Assembly: GCA_039800165.1 (NCBI GenBank)
Contig: JBDLRH010000025.1
Location: 1-53,774, forward strand
Length of the DNA stretch: 53,774 nt
From: JBDLRH01 sp039800165
GTDB lineage: Bacteria; Pseudomonadota; Gammaproteobacteria; Burkholderiales; Burkholderiaceae_C
Direction: 5' to 3'
The notes beneath the pieces were generated by a model, which was not told where the DNA came from, searched no databases, and saw nothing but the letters and a program-made list of their open reading frames with translations. The translations under genes were made by a program, and so were the position numbers. Positions 31,971 to 40,781 of the stretch are shown piece by piece. Positions within the stretch are counted from its first letter, which is position 1, and each line of letters begins with the position of its first letter.

Positions 31971-33959
31971 TCAGTGAAAGGGCTGCCTGTCCTGCCACCA
32001 GGCAAGCACCTGATCGACCGATTGCTCGATGCTCAGGTGCGAGTTGTCCAGCGGCAGGGCGTCTTGCGCAGGCTTGAGGGCGGCAACCGCGCGGGTCGAA
32101 TCCCGCAGGTCACGCGCTTCCAGGTCCGCGCGAAGGTCAAGGAGTTTAGCCGAAAAACCCTTTGAAATCAACTGCTTATGACGCCGCTCGGCGCGCGTGG
32201 CGGCGCTCGCCGTCAGGAACACCTTGAGCGGCGCACCGGGAAAGATCACCGTGCCCATGTCGCGGCCGTCGGCCACCAGCCCGGGTAGCCGCGCAAACGC
32301 ATGCTGCAGGTCCAGCAGCGCGGTGCGCACCGCGGGCAGGGCCGACACCGCCGAGGCATTCATGCCGCCCTGCTCGGAGCGGATCTCGTCGCTCACGTCC
32401 TCGCCGCCCAGCAGCACGCGGTCTCCCTCGAAGCGCACCGGCAGCGCGCGGGCGAGTTCGGCGATGCGGGCCTCGTGGGCAGCGTCCAGTGCCAGGCCCG
32501 CGCGCAGCGCCGCGCAGGCGGTGGCGCGGTACAGCGCGCCCGAATCCAGGTAGTGATAGCCCAGCGCCTGCGCCACGCGCGAGGCCAGCGTGCCCTTGCC
32601 CGAGGCGGTCGGCCCGTCCACACAGATCACCGGCACCGCTTGCGCCGCCTGGGTCACTGCGAACAGCGTCTCGAAGTAGTCGGGGAAGGTCTTGCCCACG
32701 CACTTCGGGTCTTCGATGCGCACCGGCACCCGGTCGGCATTGAAGGCGGCCAGCGAGAAGCACATCGCCACGCGGTGGTCGTCGTAGGTATGGATGGACG
32801 CGGCACGCCACTGCCCGGCGGGCAGCGGATGGATGCGCAGCCAGTCCTCGCCCTCGTCCACCTGCGCGCCGAGCTTGCGGCACTCGGCGGCCATGGCGGC
32901 GATGCGGTCGGTCTCCTTGACCCGCCAGCTGGCGATGTTGCGCAGGGTGCTGGGGCCATCGGCATACAGCGCCATCACCGCCAGCGTCATCGCAGCGTCG
33001 GGGATGTGGTTGCAGTCCAGGTCGATCGCCTTGAGTGGCCACGCGCCGCGGTGCACCGCCAGTGCATTGGCTTCGCTGTGGACGATGGCGCCCATGGCCT
33101 GCGCCGCCTCGACAAAACGGATGTCGCCCTGGATCGAATCCGCCCCCACGCCCTGAATGCGCAGCGGCCGTGTTGCGTCGGCTGCGATCGCGCCCAGCGC
33201 AATGAAGTAGCTGGCCGACGACGCGTCGGCCTCGACATGGATGCGCCCCGGGCTGCGGTAGCGCGCACCGGCGGGGATGGTGAAGCGCTGCCAGCCGTCG
33301 CGCGCGATGTGGATACCGTAGCGCGACAGCAGGCTCAGCGTGATCTCGATGTAGGGCTTGGAGATCAGCTCGCCCACCACGTCGATGTGGATGTCGCGCT
33401 TGGCCACCAGCGGCAGCGCCATCAGCAGTGCGGTCAGGAACTGGCTGGACACATCGCCGCGCACGCGGATCGGCGCGTCGAGCTTCAGCTGCGGTGTACC
33501 GATCTTCAGCGGCGGGTAGCCCTCGTTGCCCAGGCAGTCGATGCGGCAGCCCAGTTGCCGCAGGGCATCCACCAGGTCGCCGATCGGTCGCTCGTGCATG
33601 CGCGCCACGCCGCTCAGCTCGAAGTCACCACCCAGCACCGCCAGCGCCGCGGTCAGCGGCCGCATCGCGGTGCCGGCATTGCCAAGAAACAGCTTGGCCG
33701 GCGAAGCGGGTGCGCGACCGCCCAGGCCGGTGACGCGCAGCACGGCGCCGTCGGCGTCGACTGCGCAGCCCAGTTGCCGGAGCGCGGCCAGCATCACCCG
33801 CGTATCGTCCGAGTCGAGCAGGTCGTGGATCTCCGTCGTGCCCTCGCACAGGGCCGACAGCAACAGCACCCGGTTGGAGATGCTCTTGGAGCCGGGCAGG
33901 GTGACCGTGCCGGCGGCACCGGCCAGCGGCGGCAGATCCAGGAAGGCGGTGGAATACAT
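31971..33959 (-). CDS. aroA-cmk: Bifunctional EPSP synthase / cytidylate kinase (AroA-Cmk fusion)
   Basis: A 662-residue fusion. Residues 1 to about 440 are 3-phosphoshikimate 1-carboxyvinyltransferase (LPGSKSISNR near 24, LFLGNAGTAMRPLTAAL, DDHRVAMCFSLAAF), the sixth step of the shikimate pathway. Residues about 443-662 are cytidylate kinase, with P-loop GPTASGKG at 449-456, HYLDSGALYRATA and VADGRDMGTVIFP. The two are joined by a short linker without a stop. Such fusions are known in some Burkholderiales, while most bacteria have separate adjacent genes. It is cotranscribed with tyrA and pheA, whose substrates derive from its product. Confidence 0.95.
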   Translation of the reverse strand: MYSTAFLDLPPLAGAAGTVTLPGSKSISNRVLLLSALCEGTTEIHDLLDSDDTRVMLAALRQLGCAVDADGAVLRVTGLGGRAPASPAKLFLGNAGTAMRPLTAALAVLGGDFELSGVARMHERPIGDLVDALRQLGCRIDCLGNEGYPPLKIGTPQLKLDAPIRVRGDVSSQFLTALLMALPLVAKRDIHIDVVGELISKPYIEITLSLLSRYGIHIARDGWQRFTIPAGARYRSPGRIHVEADASSASYFIALGAIAADATRPLRIQGVGADSIQGDIRFVEAAQAMGAIVHSEANALAVHRGAWPLKAIDLDCNHIPDAAMTLAVMALYADGPSTLRNIASWRVKETDRIAAMAAECRKLGAQVDEGEDWLRIHPLPAGQWRAASIHTYDDHRVAMCFSLAAFNADRVPVRIEDPKCVGKTFPDYFETLFAVTQAAQAVPVICVDGPTASGKGTLASRVAQALGYHYLDSGALYRATACAALRAGLALDAAHEARIAELARALPVRFEGDRVLLGGEDVSDEIRSEQGGMNASAVSALPAVRTALLDLQHAFARLPGLVADGRDMGTVIFPGAPLKVFLTASAATRAERRHKQLISKGFSAKLLDLRADLEARDLRDSTRAVAALKPAQDALPLDNSHLSIEQSVDQVLAWWQDRQPFH

Positions 33960-33972
33960 CGCGGCCGGGCCT

Positions 33973-34866
33973 TCAGTCTTCCGGCGTGGGCGGCAGCGCG
34001 TCGGCCTGGCCCAGGCGCCACGGGGCACGGACGTCGCTGGCCTGCGCGATCAGCGACTGGATGGCCGCGCCATCGCCTTGCCCAAGCGCGTGCTCGAAGG
34101 CCTGCAGCGCCGCGCGAAAGGCCGCGATCTGGCGCGTCATCTCGTCGCGGTTGGCCAGCAGGATGTCGCGCCATACCACCGGGTCGCTGGCGGCGATGCG
34201 GCTGAAGTCGCGAAACCCGGGCCCGGCCAGCGCCAGCCAGGCATCGCGCTGCGGCTGCGATGCAATGCCGTTCACATAGGCGTAGGCCAGCAGATGCGGC
34301 AGGTGGCTGACGGCAGCGAAGGCGGCGTCGTGGTCGTGCGCGCTCATGCTGCTGACGCGGCACCCCACGGCGCGCCAGATGGCCTGCGCACGATCGATCA
34401 GGGCACTCGCGTTTTCGGGCAGCGGCGTCAGGATGCAGCGGCGCTGCTCATAGAGCGTGGCCTCGGCATGCTCGACGCCGGCCGTCTCCTTGCCCGCGAT
34501 CGGATGCGCCGGCACGAACTGCGCGATGCGCGTGCCCAGCGCGCGGCGCGCAGCCTGCACCACATCGCCCTTGGTCGAGCCGGCATCCATCAGCAGCGCG
34601 TGGGCGTCCAGCGCATCGCGCACGGCGGCCAGCGTGGCTTCGGTGGCGGCCACAGGCACGGCCACCAGCACCACATCGCTGCCCTGTGCTGCCTGCGCGG
34701 CGGATTCGGCCACCGCATCGATCACGCCCAGGGCCCGTGCGCGTTCGCGCGTGCGGGCGGTGGCGCTGTAGCCCACCACGCGCTGCACCGCACCGGCACG
34801 CTTGAGTGCCAGCGCGAAAGAGCCGCCGATCAGGCCGCAGCCCACCAGCCCCAGCTGGCCGATCAT
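33973..34866 (-). CDS. tyrA: Prephenate dehydrogenase
   Basis: A 297-residue NAD(P)-dependent enzyme of tyrosine synthesis. The N-terminal Rossmann motif GLVGCGLIGGSFALALK is at residues 6-22. MDAGSTKGDVV and HPIAGKETAGVEHA are the TyrA substrate-site motifs, and HDHDAAFAAVSHLPHLLAYA continues the helical C-terminal domain. There is no fused chorismate mutase or ACT domain. It lies 13 bp after pheA and 13 bp before aroA-cmk in an aromatic-amino-acid operon. Confidence 0.95.
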   Translation of the reverse strand: MIGQLGLVGCGLIGGSFALALKRAGAVQRVVGYSATARTRERARALGVIDAVAESAAQAAQGSDVVLVAVPVAATEATLAAVRDALDAHALLMDAGSTKGDVVQAARRALGTRIAQFVPAHPIAGKETAGVEHAEATLYEQRRCILTPLPENASALIDRAQAIWRAVGCRVSSMSAHDHDAAFAAVSHLPHLLAYAYVNGIASQPQRDAWLALAGPGFRDFSRIAASDPVVWRDILLANRDEMTRQIAAFRAALQAFEHALGQGDGAAIQSLIAQASDVRAPWRLGQADALPPTPED

Positions 34867-34879
34867 CGCGCTGCGCTCC

Positions 34880-36013
34880 TCAGTCGGTCACCGGGTACGC
34901 GCCCAGCACCTTGTAAAAGGCACAGAGCTTTTGCAGCTCGGCCAGCGCCGCGGCCACCGGCGGCTGCGACGGATGGCCTGCGATGTCGATGTAGAAGTAG
35001 TACTCCCACTGCCCCGACTTGGCGGGCCGCGACTCGAAGCGCGTCATCGACACGCCGTGCTGCTTGAGCGGCACCAGCAGGTCGTGCACCGCGCCGGGCC
35101 GGTTGGGTACCGACACCACGATGCTGGTGCAGTCCTTGCCCGATGCGGGCGGCGTGGCCAGCGTCTGCGGCAGGCAGATGATGGCAAAGCGGGTGCGGTT
35201 CCAGGCTTCGTCCTGGATGGCGTGGGCCACGATGTGCAGGCCGAACTGGCCGGCAGCGCGCTCGCTGGCCAGCGCCGCCCACGCCGGGTTCGATGCGGCC
35301 AGGCGCGCTCCTTCGGCATTGCTCGAGACCGGGCGGCGTTCGGCATTGGGCAGGTGTTGCGACAGCCAGCCGTGGCACTGGGCGAGCGCCTGCGGATGGG
35401 CCAGCACCGCCTCGATGCCGTCGAGCGCGGGCGACTGGCGCATCAGGTTGTGGCGGATCAGCAGGCTGACCTCGCCGACCACATGCACGGGAGAGCGCAG
35501 GAACAGGTCGAGCGAGCGCGCCACCACGCCTTCGGTGCTGTTCTCCACGCCCACCACGCCGAACTGCGCGGTACCCGCAGCGGTGGCGTGGAACACCTCG
35601 TCGAAGTTGGCGCAATAGATGAAGTCGGCGGCGCTGCCGAAATACTCCACCGCGGCCTGCTCGCAGAAGGTGCCTTGCGGGCCGAGCACCGCCACGCGCT
35701 GCGGCGCCTCCAGCGCCAGGCAGGCCGACATGATTTCGCGCCAGACGGCGGCCACGTGGCGGTCTTGCAGCGGCCCGGGGTTGGCGCCCTGCAGCTTGGC
35801 GATCACCTGCGCCACCCGGTCGGGCCGGAAGAAGGGCGAGCCCTCGGCGCGCTTGATCTCGCCGACCTGCTCGGCCACGCGGGCGCGCTGGTTCATCAGC
35901 TCCAGCAGCTGGCGGTCCAGCGTGTCGATCTGCACCCGCAGCGCGGCCAGCGCGTCTGATTGCACCGGCTCGGGCGGCTGCTGTGACTGCGGCGGGGTGG
36001 GTTGCTTGCTCAT
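34880..36013 (-). CDS. pheA: Chorismate mutase / prephenate dehydratase (P-protein)
   Basis: A 377-residue bifunctional enzyme. An AroQ-type chorismate mutase helix bundle (about 20-105, VQIDTLDRQLLELMNQRARV) is followed by prephenate dehydratase (GPQGTFCEQAAVEYFG, GVVGVENSTEGVV) and a C-terminal ACT domain with FESRPAKSGQWEYYFYID, the phenylalanine-sensing ESRP motif. It is therefore probably feedback-inhibited by phenylalanine. The ATG overlaps the serC stop (ATGA), so the two are translationally coupled. Confidence 0.96.
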   Translation of the reverse strand: MSKQPTPPQSQQPPEPVQSDALAALRVQIDTLDRQLLELMNQRARVAEQVGEIKRAEGSPFFRPDRVAQVIAKLQGANPGPLQDRHVAAVWREIMSACLALEAPQRVAVLGPQGTFCEQAAVEYFGSAADFIYCANFDEVFHATAAGTAQFGVVGVENSTEGVVARSLDLFLRSPVHVVGEVSLLIRHNLMRQSPALDGIEAVLAHPQALAQCHGWLSQHLPNAERRPVSSNAEGARLAASNPAWAALASERAAGQFGLHIVAHAIQDEAWNRTRFAIICLPQTLATPPASGKDCTSIVVSVPNRPGAVHDLLVPLKQHGVSMTRFESRPAKSGQWEYYFYIDIAGHPSQPPVAAALAELQKLCAFYKVLGAYPVTD

Positions 36014-37101
36014 GCCTGGGCCTTCTCGAAGTGGCGCATGTAGTCGATCAGTGCCTCGACACCTGCCATCGGCATCGCGTTGTACAGGCTCGCGCGCATG
36101 CCGCCCACCGACTTGTGGCCCTTGAGCTGCAGCAGCCCGGCTGCCTTGGCGCCGGCCAGAAAGGCGTCGTTGCGCGATTCGTCGCGCAGGAAGAACGGAA
36201 TGTTCATGCGCGAGCGGCAGTCACGCGCCACGCGGTTCTCGTACAGCTGCGAGCCGTCGATGAAGTCATAAAAGCGCTGCGACTTGGCGACGTTGCGGCG
36301 CTCCATCTCGGCCACGCCGCCTTGCTGCAGCAGCCAGCGGAAGGTGAGGCCGGCGATGTAGATGCCCCAGGTCGGCGGGGTGTTGAACATCGAGCCGTTG
36401 TCGGCCACCTTCTTGTAGTCAAAGGCGCTCGGGCAGATGGGCAACGCATGGCCCAGCAGGTCGTCGCGCACCACCACCAGCGTCAGGCCCGCGGGCCCCA
36501 GGTTCTTCTGCGCGCCGCCGAAGGCCAGGCCCACGCGCTGCCAGTCCAGCGGGCGCGACGCCACATTGGAAGAGAAGTCGATCACCAGCGGAGCGTCGCA
36601 GCCCAGGGCGCGCAGGTCGGGCAGCGCGTGCGCTTCCACGCCGTGGATGGTTTCGTTGGCGCACAGGTGCACATAGCGCGTGTTCTCGCGCAGCTTCCAG
36701 CCCGACGCCGCGGGCAGGGTGGTGAAGCCGGTGGCTTCGGCGCAGGCGACCACCGCAGTGTCGCAGTACTTGCGCGCTTCCTGTTCCGACTTCTGGCTCC
36801 AGGCGCCGGTGATGATGAAGTCGGCGCGCTCGCCGCGCGACAGGTTCAGCGGCACGATCGCGTTTTCTGCGATGCCGCCACCTTGCATGAACAGGATGCG
36901 GAAGTTCTCCGGCACCGCCATCAGCTGGCGGAAGGACGCCTCGGCTTCCTCGTAGATCGAGACGAACTCCTTGCCGCGGTGGCTCATCTCCATCACGCTC
37001 ATGCCGCTGCCCTGCCAGCTCAGCATCTCGCTGGCGGCTTGCTGCAGCACGGCCTCGGGGATGGCCGCCGGCCCGGCCGAGAAGTTGTACGGGCGCGCCA
37101 T
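36010..37101 (-). CDS. serC: Phosphoserine aminotransferase
   Basis: A 363-residue PLP enzyme of serine and pyridoxine synthesis. It begins RPYNFSAGPAAIPEAVL, has SWQGSGMSVMEMSHRGKEF and FMQGGGIAENAIVPLNL, and carries the PLP lysine in FGGAQKNLGPAGLTLVVVR. C-terminal GHKSVGGMRASLYNAMP is typical of SerC. ATG 37101 begins the conserved protein although the frame is open further upstream. It lies 7 bp after gyrA and overlaps pheA. Confidence 0.96.
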   Translation of the reverse strand: MARPYNFSAGPAAIPEAVLQQAASEMLSWQGSGMSVMEMSHRGKEFVSIYEEAEASFRQLMAVPENFRILFMQGGGIAENAIVPLNLSRGERADFIITGAWSQKSEQEARKYCDTAVVACAEATGFTTLPAASGWKLRENTRYVHLCANETIHGVEAHALPDLRALGCDAPLVIDFSSNVASRPLDWQRVGLAFGGAQKNLGPAGLTLVVVRDDLLGHALPICPSAFDYKKVADNGSMFNTPPTWGIYIAGLTFRWLLQQGGVAEMERRNVAKSQRFYDFIDGSQLYENRVARDCRSRMNIPFFLRDESRNDAFLAGAKAAGLLQLKGHKSVGGMRASLYNAMPMAGVEALIDYMRHFEKAQA

Positions 37102-37108
37102 GGGCGAA

Positions 37109-39757
37109 TCAGGCCGCCGGTGCCGCGTCGGGCCCGGCGTCACCGCCTTCGGCATCCACATCGGCGTCGCCGGCCGCGTCGTTCTCCACGATGCGCTGCA
37201 GCCCGCCGAGCTTGGCGCCGTCATCGAGAGCGATAAGGATCACGCCCTGCGTGGCGCGGCCCATCTCGCGGATCTCGCCCACGCGGGTGCGTACCAGCAC
37301 GCCGGTGTCGGTGATCAGCATGATCTCGTCGTCGCCGTGCACCAGCGTGGCGGCCACCACCTTGCCGTTGCGCTCGCTTTGCTGGATGGCGATCATGCCC
37401 TTGGTGCCGCGGCCGTGGCGGGTGTATTCGGTGATCGGCGTGCGCTTGCCGAAGCCGTTTTCGGTGGCGGTCAGCACGCTTTGCTGCTCGTCCTCGGCCA
37501 CCAGCATCGCAATCACGCGCTGGCCTTCTTCAAGCATCATGCCGCGCACGCCGCGTGCCGCACGGCCCATCGGCCGCACATCGTTCTCGTCAAAGCGCAC
37601 CGCCTTGCCGCCATCGCTGAACAGCATCACGTCGTGCTTGCCGTCGGTGAGTGACGCGCCGATCAGGTAGTCGCCGTCGTCCAGGTCCACCGCGATGATG
37701 CCGGCCTTGCGCGGGTTGCTGAACTCGTCCAGCGCGGTCTTCTTGACCGTGCCCATGGCGGTGGACATGAACACATAGTGGTCGGCGGGGAAGCTGCGGA
37801 ACTCGCCGGTCAGCGGCAGCACCACGTTGATCTTCTCGCCTTCGGCCAGCGGGAACATGTTGACGATGGGCCGCCCGCGCGAGCCGCGCGAACCTTCGGG
37901 CACCTCCCACACCTTGAGCCAGTACATGCGGCCGCGGTTGGAGAAGCACAGGATCCAGTCGTGGGTGTTGGCGATGAAGAGCTGGTCGATCCAGTCGTCT
38001 TCCTTGGTGGCTGCGGCCTGCTTGCCCCGCCCGCCACGCTTTTGCGCCCGGTATTCGCTGAGCGGCTGGCTCTTGATGTAGCCCGCGTGGCTGAGCGTCA
38101 CCACCATGTCGGTGGGCGTGATCAGGTCTTCGGTGGCCAGGTCTTGCGCGTTGCGCTCGATCACGCTGCGCCGCGCACCCAGCTTGGTCTGCCCGAACTC
38201 CTGCTTGATGGCGGAGAGCTCTTCGCCAATGATGGTCGATACCCGCTCGGGCCGCGACAGGATGTCCAGCAGATCGTCGATCTGCGCCATCACTTCCTTG
38301 TACTCGGCAACGATCTTGTCCTGCTCCAGTCCGGTCAGGCGCTGCAGCCGCATCTGCAGGATTTCCTGCGCCTGCGTCTCGCTCAGCGAATACAGCCCGT
38401 CGCCCTGCATGCCGAAGGCGCGCTCCAGGCCCTCGGGCCGGTAGTCGTCGGCATTGACCTTGCCGCCGTCGGCGCGGGCGCGGGTCAGCATCTCGCGCAC
38501 CAGCGCGCTGTCCCAGCGGCGTGCCATCAGCTCGGTCTTGGCCACCGGCGGCGTGGGCGACTCGCGGATGATGCGGATGAACTCGTCGATGTTGGCCAGC
38601 GCCACCGCCAGGCCCTCGAGCACATGGCCGCGCTCGCGTGCCTTGCGCAGCTCGAACACCGTGCGCCGCGTCACCACCTCGCGGCGGTGCTGCAGGAAGA
38701 TGTCGATCAGGTTCTTCAGGTTGCACAGCTTGGGCTGGCCCTCGACCAGCGCCACCATGTTCATGCCGAAGGTGTCCTGCAGCTGCGTCTGCTTGTACAG
38801 GTTGTTGAGCACCACCTCGGGCACTTCGCCGCGCTTGAGCTCGATCACCACCCGCATGCCCGACTTGTCGGACTCGTCCTGGATGTGGCTGATGCCCTCG
38901 ATCTTCTTGTCGTTGACGAGCTCGGCAATGCGCTCAAGCAGCGTCTTCTTGTTCACCTGGTAGGGAATCTCGTCGACGATGATGGCCTGGCGCTGGCCCT
39001 TGTCGATGTCCTCGAAGTGGCACTTGGCGCGCATCACCACCCGGCCGCGGCCGGTGCGGTAGCCCTCCTTGACGCCCTCGATGCCGTAGATGATGCCGGC
39101 AGTGGGGAAGTCGGGCGCGGGCACGATCTCCATCAGCTCGTCGACCGAGGCACCCGGGTTCTTCAGCAGGTGCAGGCAGGCGTCCACCACCTCATTCAGG
39201 TTATGCGGCGGGATGTTGGTGGCCATGCCCACCGCGATGCCGGCGCTGCCGTTGACCAGCAGGTTGGGCAGCTTGCTCGGCAGCACCAGCGGCTCGCGCT
39301 CGGAGCCGTCGTAGTTGGGGCCGAAGTCGACGGTTTCCTTGTCGATGTCGGCCAGCATCTCGTGCGCGATCTTCGCCAGGCGGATCTCGGTGTAGCGCAT
39401 GGCCGCGGCGTTGTCGCCGTCCACGCTGCCGAAGTTGCCCTGGCCGTCCACCAGCATGTGGCGCAGCGAAAAATCCTGCGCCATGCGCACGATGGTGTCG
39501 TACACCGCGCTGTCGCCGTGCGGGTGGTATTTGCCGATGACGTCGCCGACGATACGGGCCGACTTCTTGTACGGCCGGTTCCAGTCGTTGTTGAGCTCGT
39601 GCATCGCGTACAGCACGCGGCGGTGCACCGGCTTCAAGCCGTCGCGCGCATCGGGCAGCGCGCGCCCCACGATCACGCTCATCGCATAGTCGAGGTAGCT
39701 GCGGCGCATCTCCTCTTCGAGGCTGATGGGCAGCGTTTCCTTGGCGAATGAGGTCAT
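37109..39757 (-). CDS. gyrA: DNA gyrase subunit A
   Basis: An 882-residue type II topoisomerase subunit that cuts and rejoins DNA. It has MRRSYLDYAMSVIVGRALPD, the catalytic Tyr in AAAMRYTEIRLAK, and the GyrA box QKRGGRGKQ before the C-terminal DNA-wrapping propeller. The quinolone-determining region reads HPHGDSAVYDTIVRMAQ, with Ser and Asp at the E. coli 83 and 87 equivalents, so it looks wild type. The C-terminus is an acidic tail. No clear Shine-Dalgarno precedes ATG 39757, but the conserved start MTSFAKETLPISLEEEM supports it. It heads the serC-pheA-tyrA-aroA run and diverges from ompA. Confidence 0.97.
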   Translation of the reverse strand: MTSFAKETLPISLEEEMRRSYLDYAMSVIVGRALPDARDGLKPVHRRVLYAMHELNNDWNRPYKKSARIVGDVIGKYHPHGDSAVYDTIVRMAQDFSLRHMLVDGQGNFGSVDGDNAAAMRYTEIRLAKIAHEMLADIDKETVDFGPNYDGSEREPLVLPSKLPNLLVNGSAGIAVGMATNIPPHNLNEVVDACLHLLKNPGASVDELMEIVPAPDFPTAGIIYGIEGVKEGYRTGRGRVVMRAKCHFEDIDKGQRQAIIVDEIPYQVNKKTLLERIAELVNDKKIEGISHIQDESDKSGMRVVIELKRGEVPEVVLNNLYKQTQLQDTFGMNMVALVEGQPKLCNLKNLIDIFLQHRREVVTRRTVFELRKARERGHVLEGLAVALANIDEFIRIIRESPTPPVAKTELMARRWDSALVREMLTRARADGGKVNADDYRPEGLERAFGMQGDGLYSLSETQAQEILQMRLQRLTGLEQDKIVAEYKEVMAQIDDLLDILSRPERVSTIIGEELSAIKQEFGQTKLGARRSVIERNAQDLATEDLITPTDMVVTLSHAGYIKSQPLSEYRAQKRGGRGKQAAATKEDDWIDQLFIANTHDWILCFSNRGRMYWLKVWEVPEGSRGSRGRPIVNMFPLAEGEKINVVLPLTGEFRSFPADHYVFMSTAMGTVKKTALDEFSNPRKAGIIAVDLDDGDYLIGASLTDGKHDVMLFSDGGKAVRFDENDVRPMGRAARGVRGMMLEEGQRVIAMLVAEDEQQSVLTATENGFGKRTPITEYTRHGRGTKGMIAIQQSERNGKVVAATLVHGDDEIMLITDTGVLVRTRVGEIREMGRATQGVILIALDDGAKLGGLQRIVENDAAGDADVDAEGGDAGPDAAPAA

Positions 39758-39872
39758 GGCAGGGGAGTGTTGCGCGGGAAAGACAGCGATTTTAGGCGGC
39801 GGGCCCTGTGGCACCACAGCAACAGATCGGGGACGATTCGGCCCGTTGTCCCGGTGGGCTCACGCCGGTGCG

Positions 39873-39900
39873 TTGTGGGCCAAACCCGCTATGGCACAAT
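39873..39900 (+). promoter_or_regulatory. Candidate sigma-70 promoter of ompA
   Basis: TTGTGG at 39873-39878 and CACAAT at 39895-39900 are separated by 16 bp, in the 220-bp gyrA-ompA gap and about 78 bp before the ompA start. It is a moderate match to the -35/-10 consensus. Confidence 0.5.
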
Positions 39901-39977
39901 CTTTACAGCGCTTTTGGTGATGGGCACCTTATCGCGTGTTGTTGCAGCCGAGCTGCATTCTTTCCGTGAGGAGAACC

Positions 39978-40682
39978 ATGAAGAATCTGAATAAAGTGGC
40001 CGCACTGGTCGCCTCTCTCGGCCTGGCCGGTTCCGCTCTTGCCCAGGCAACGGTCGACAACTGGCGCAATGGCACCGGTGAACTGGTCTGGAAGAACGGC
40101 ACCAACGAACTCTGCTGGCGCAACAACAACTGGACGCCGGCCACCGCCGCCCAGGGTTGCGACGGCGCGATCCGCCCGGCTCCGGCCCCCGCGCCGGCAC
40201 CTGCTCCGGCTGCCCGTCCGGCTCCCGCCCCGGCCCCGGCTGCTGCGGCCCCGGCCGCTCGCCCGGCACCTGCTCCGGCCCCGGCTGCCCGTCCGGCTGC
40301 TCCGGCTGCCCAGCCCGCCGCTGCCTCCAAGGTGACCTACGCAGCCGATACCTTCTTCGACTTCGACAAGGCCGTGCTCAAGGCCGAAGGCAAGGCCAAG
40401 CTCGACGACCTCGTCGGCAAGGTCAAGGGCATCAACCTCGAGGTGGTGATCGCCGTCGGCCACACCGACTCGGTGGGTGACGACGCCTACAACCAGAAGC
40501 TGTCGGTGCGCCGTGCCGAAGCCGTGAAGGCTTACCTGGTGTCCAAGGGCATCGAGAAGAACCGCGTGTACACCGAAGGCAAGGGCGAGAAGCAGCCCGT
40601 GGCCGACAACAAGACCACCGAAGGCCGCGCGAAGAACCGCCGCGTGGAAATCGAAGTGGTGGGTACCCGCCCGAACCGCTGA
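39978..40682 (+). CDS. ompA: OmpA-family outer-membrane/peptidoglycan-binding protein
   Basis: A 234-residue protein. A signal peptide is cleaved near ALAQ (residue 22-23). A short Trp-rich region (NWRNGTGELVWKNGTNELCW) precedes a 60-residue Ala/Pro repeat linker, then the OmpA_C domain: FFDFDKAVLKAEGK, GHTDSVGDDAYNQKLSVRRA and EGRAKNRRVEIEV, which binds diaminopimelate of peptidoglycan. It lacks a full eight-strand barrel, so it is a small OmpA-like protein of the kind found beside gyrA in Burkholderiales. GAGGAG at 39968-39973 supports ATG 39978. Downstream are a palindromic hairpin and a strong terminator. Confidence 0.93.
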   Translation: MKNLNKVAALVASLGLAGSALAQATVDNWRNGTGELVWKNGTNELCWRNNNWTPATAAQGCDGAIRPAPAPAPAPAPAARPAPAPAPAAAAPAARPAPAPAPAARPAAPAAQPAAASKVTYAADTFFDFDKAVLKAEGKAKLDDLVGKVKGINLEVVIAVGHTDSVGDDAYNQKLSVRRAEAVKAYLVSKGIEKNRVYTEGKGEKQPVADNKTTEGRAKNRRVEIEVVGTRPNR

Positions 40683-40693
40683 TCGTACTGAGC

Positions 40694-40718
40694 GTGTCGC
40701 GATCCCGTATCGCGACAC
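40694..40718. other. Perfect 10-bp stem-loop after ompA
   Basis: GTGTCGCGAT and ATCGCGACAC pair perfectly around CCCGT, 12 bases after the ompA stop and 15 bases before the terminator hairpin. A further ATCGCGAT copy follows at once. It has no T-tract, so it may stabilise the ompA message or be a regulatory site. Confidence 0.55.
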
Positions 40719-40732
40719 TGCATCGCGATCCG

Positions 40733-40758
40733 AAAGCCCCGGCAACGGGGCTTTTTTT
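40733..40758 (+). terminator. Rho-independent terminator of ompA
   Basis: AAAGCCCCG, loop GCAA, CGGGGCTTT followed by further T residues to 40758. It is a classic strong terminator placed before ubiG. Confidence 0.9.
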
Positions 40759-40781
40759 ATGGCCTGCCCGACAATGCCGCC

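Noticed and set aside
40180..40320. GC-rich tandem repeat in ompA as a mobile or microsatellite element
   Set aside because: It encodes the Ala/Pro linker between signal region and OmpA domain in frame, a normal feature of such proteins.
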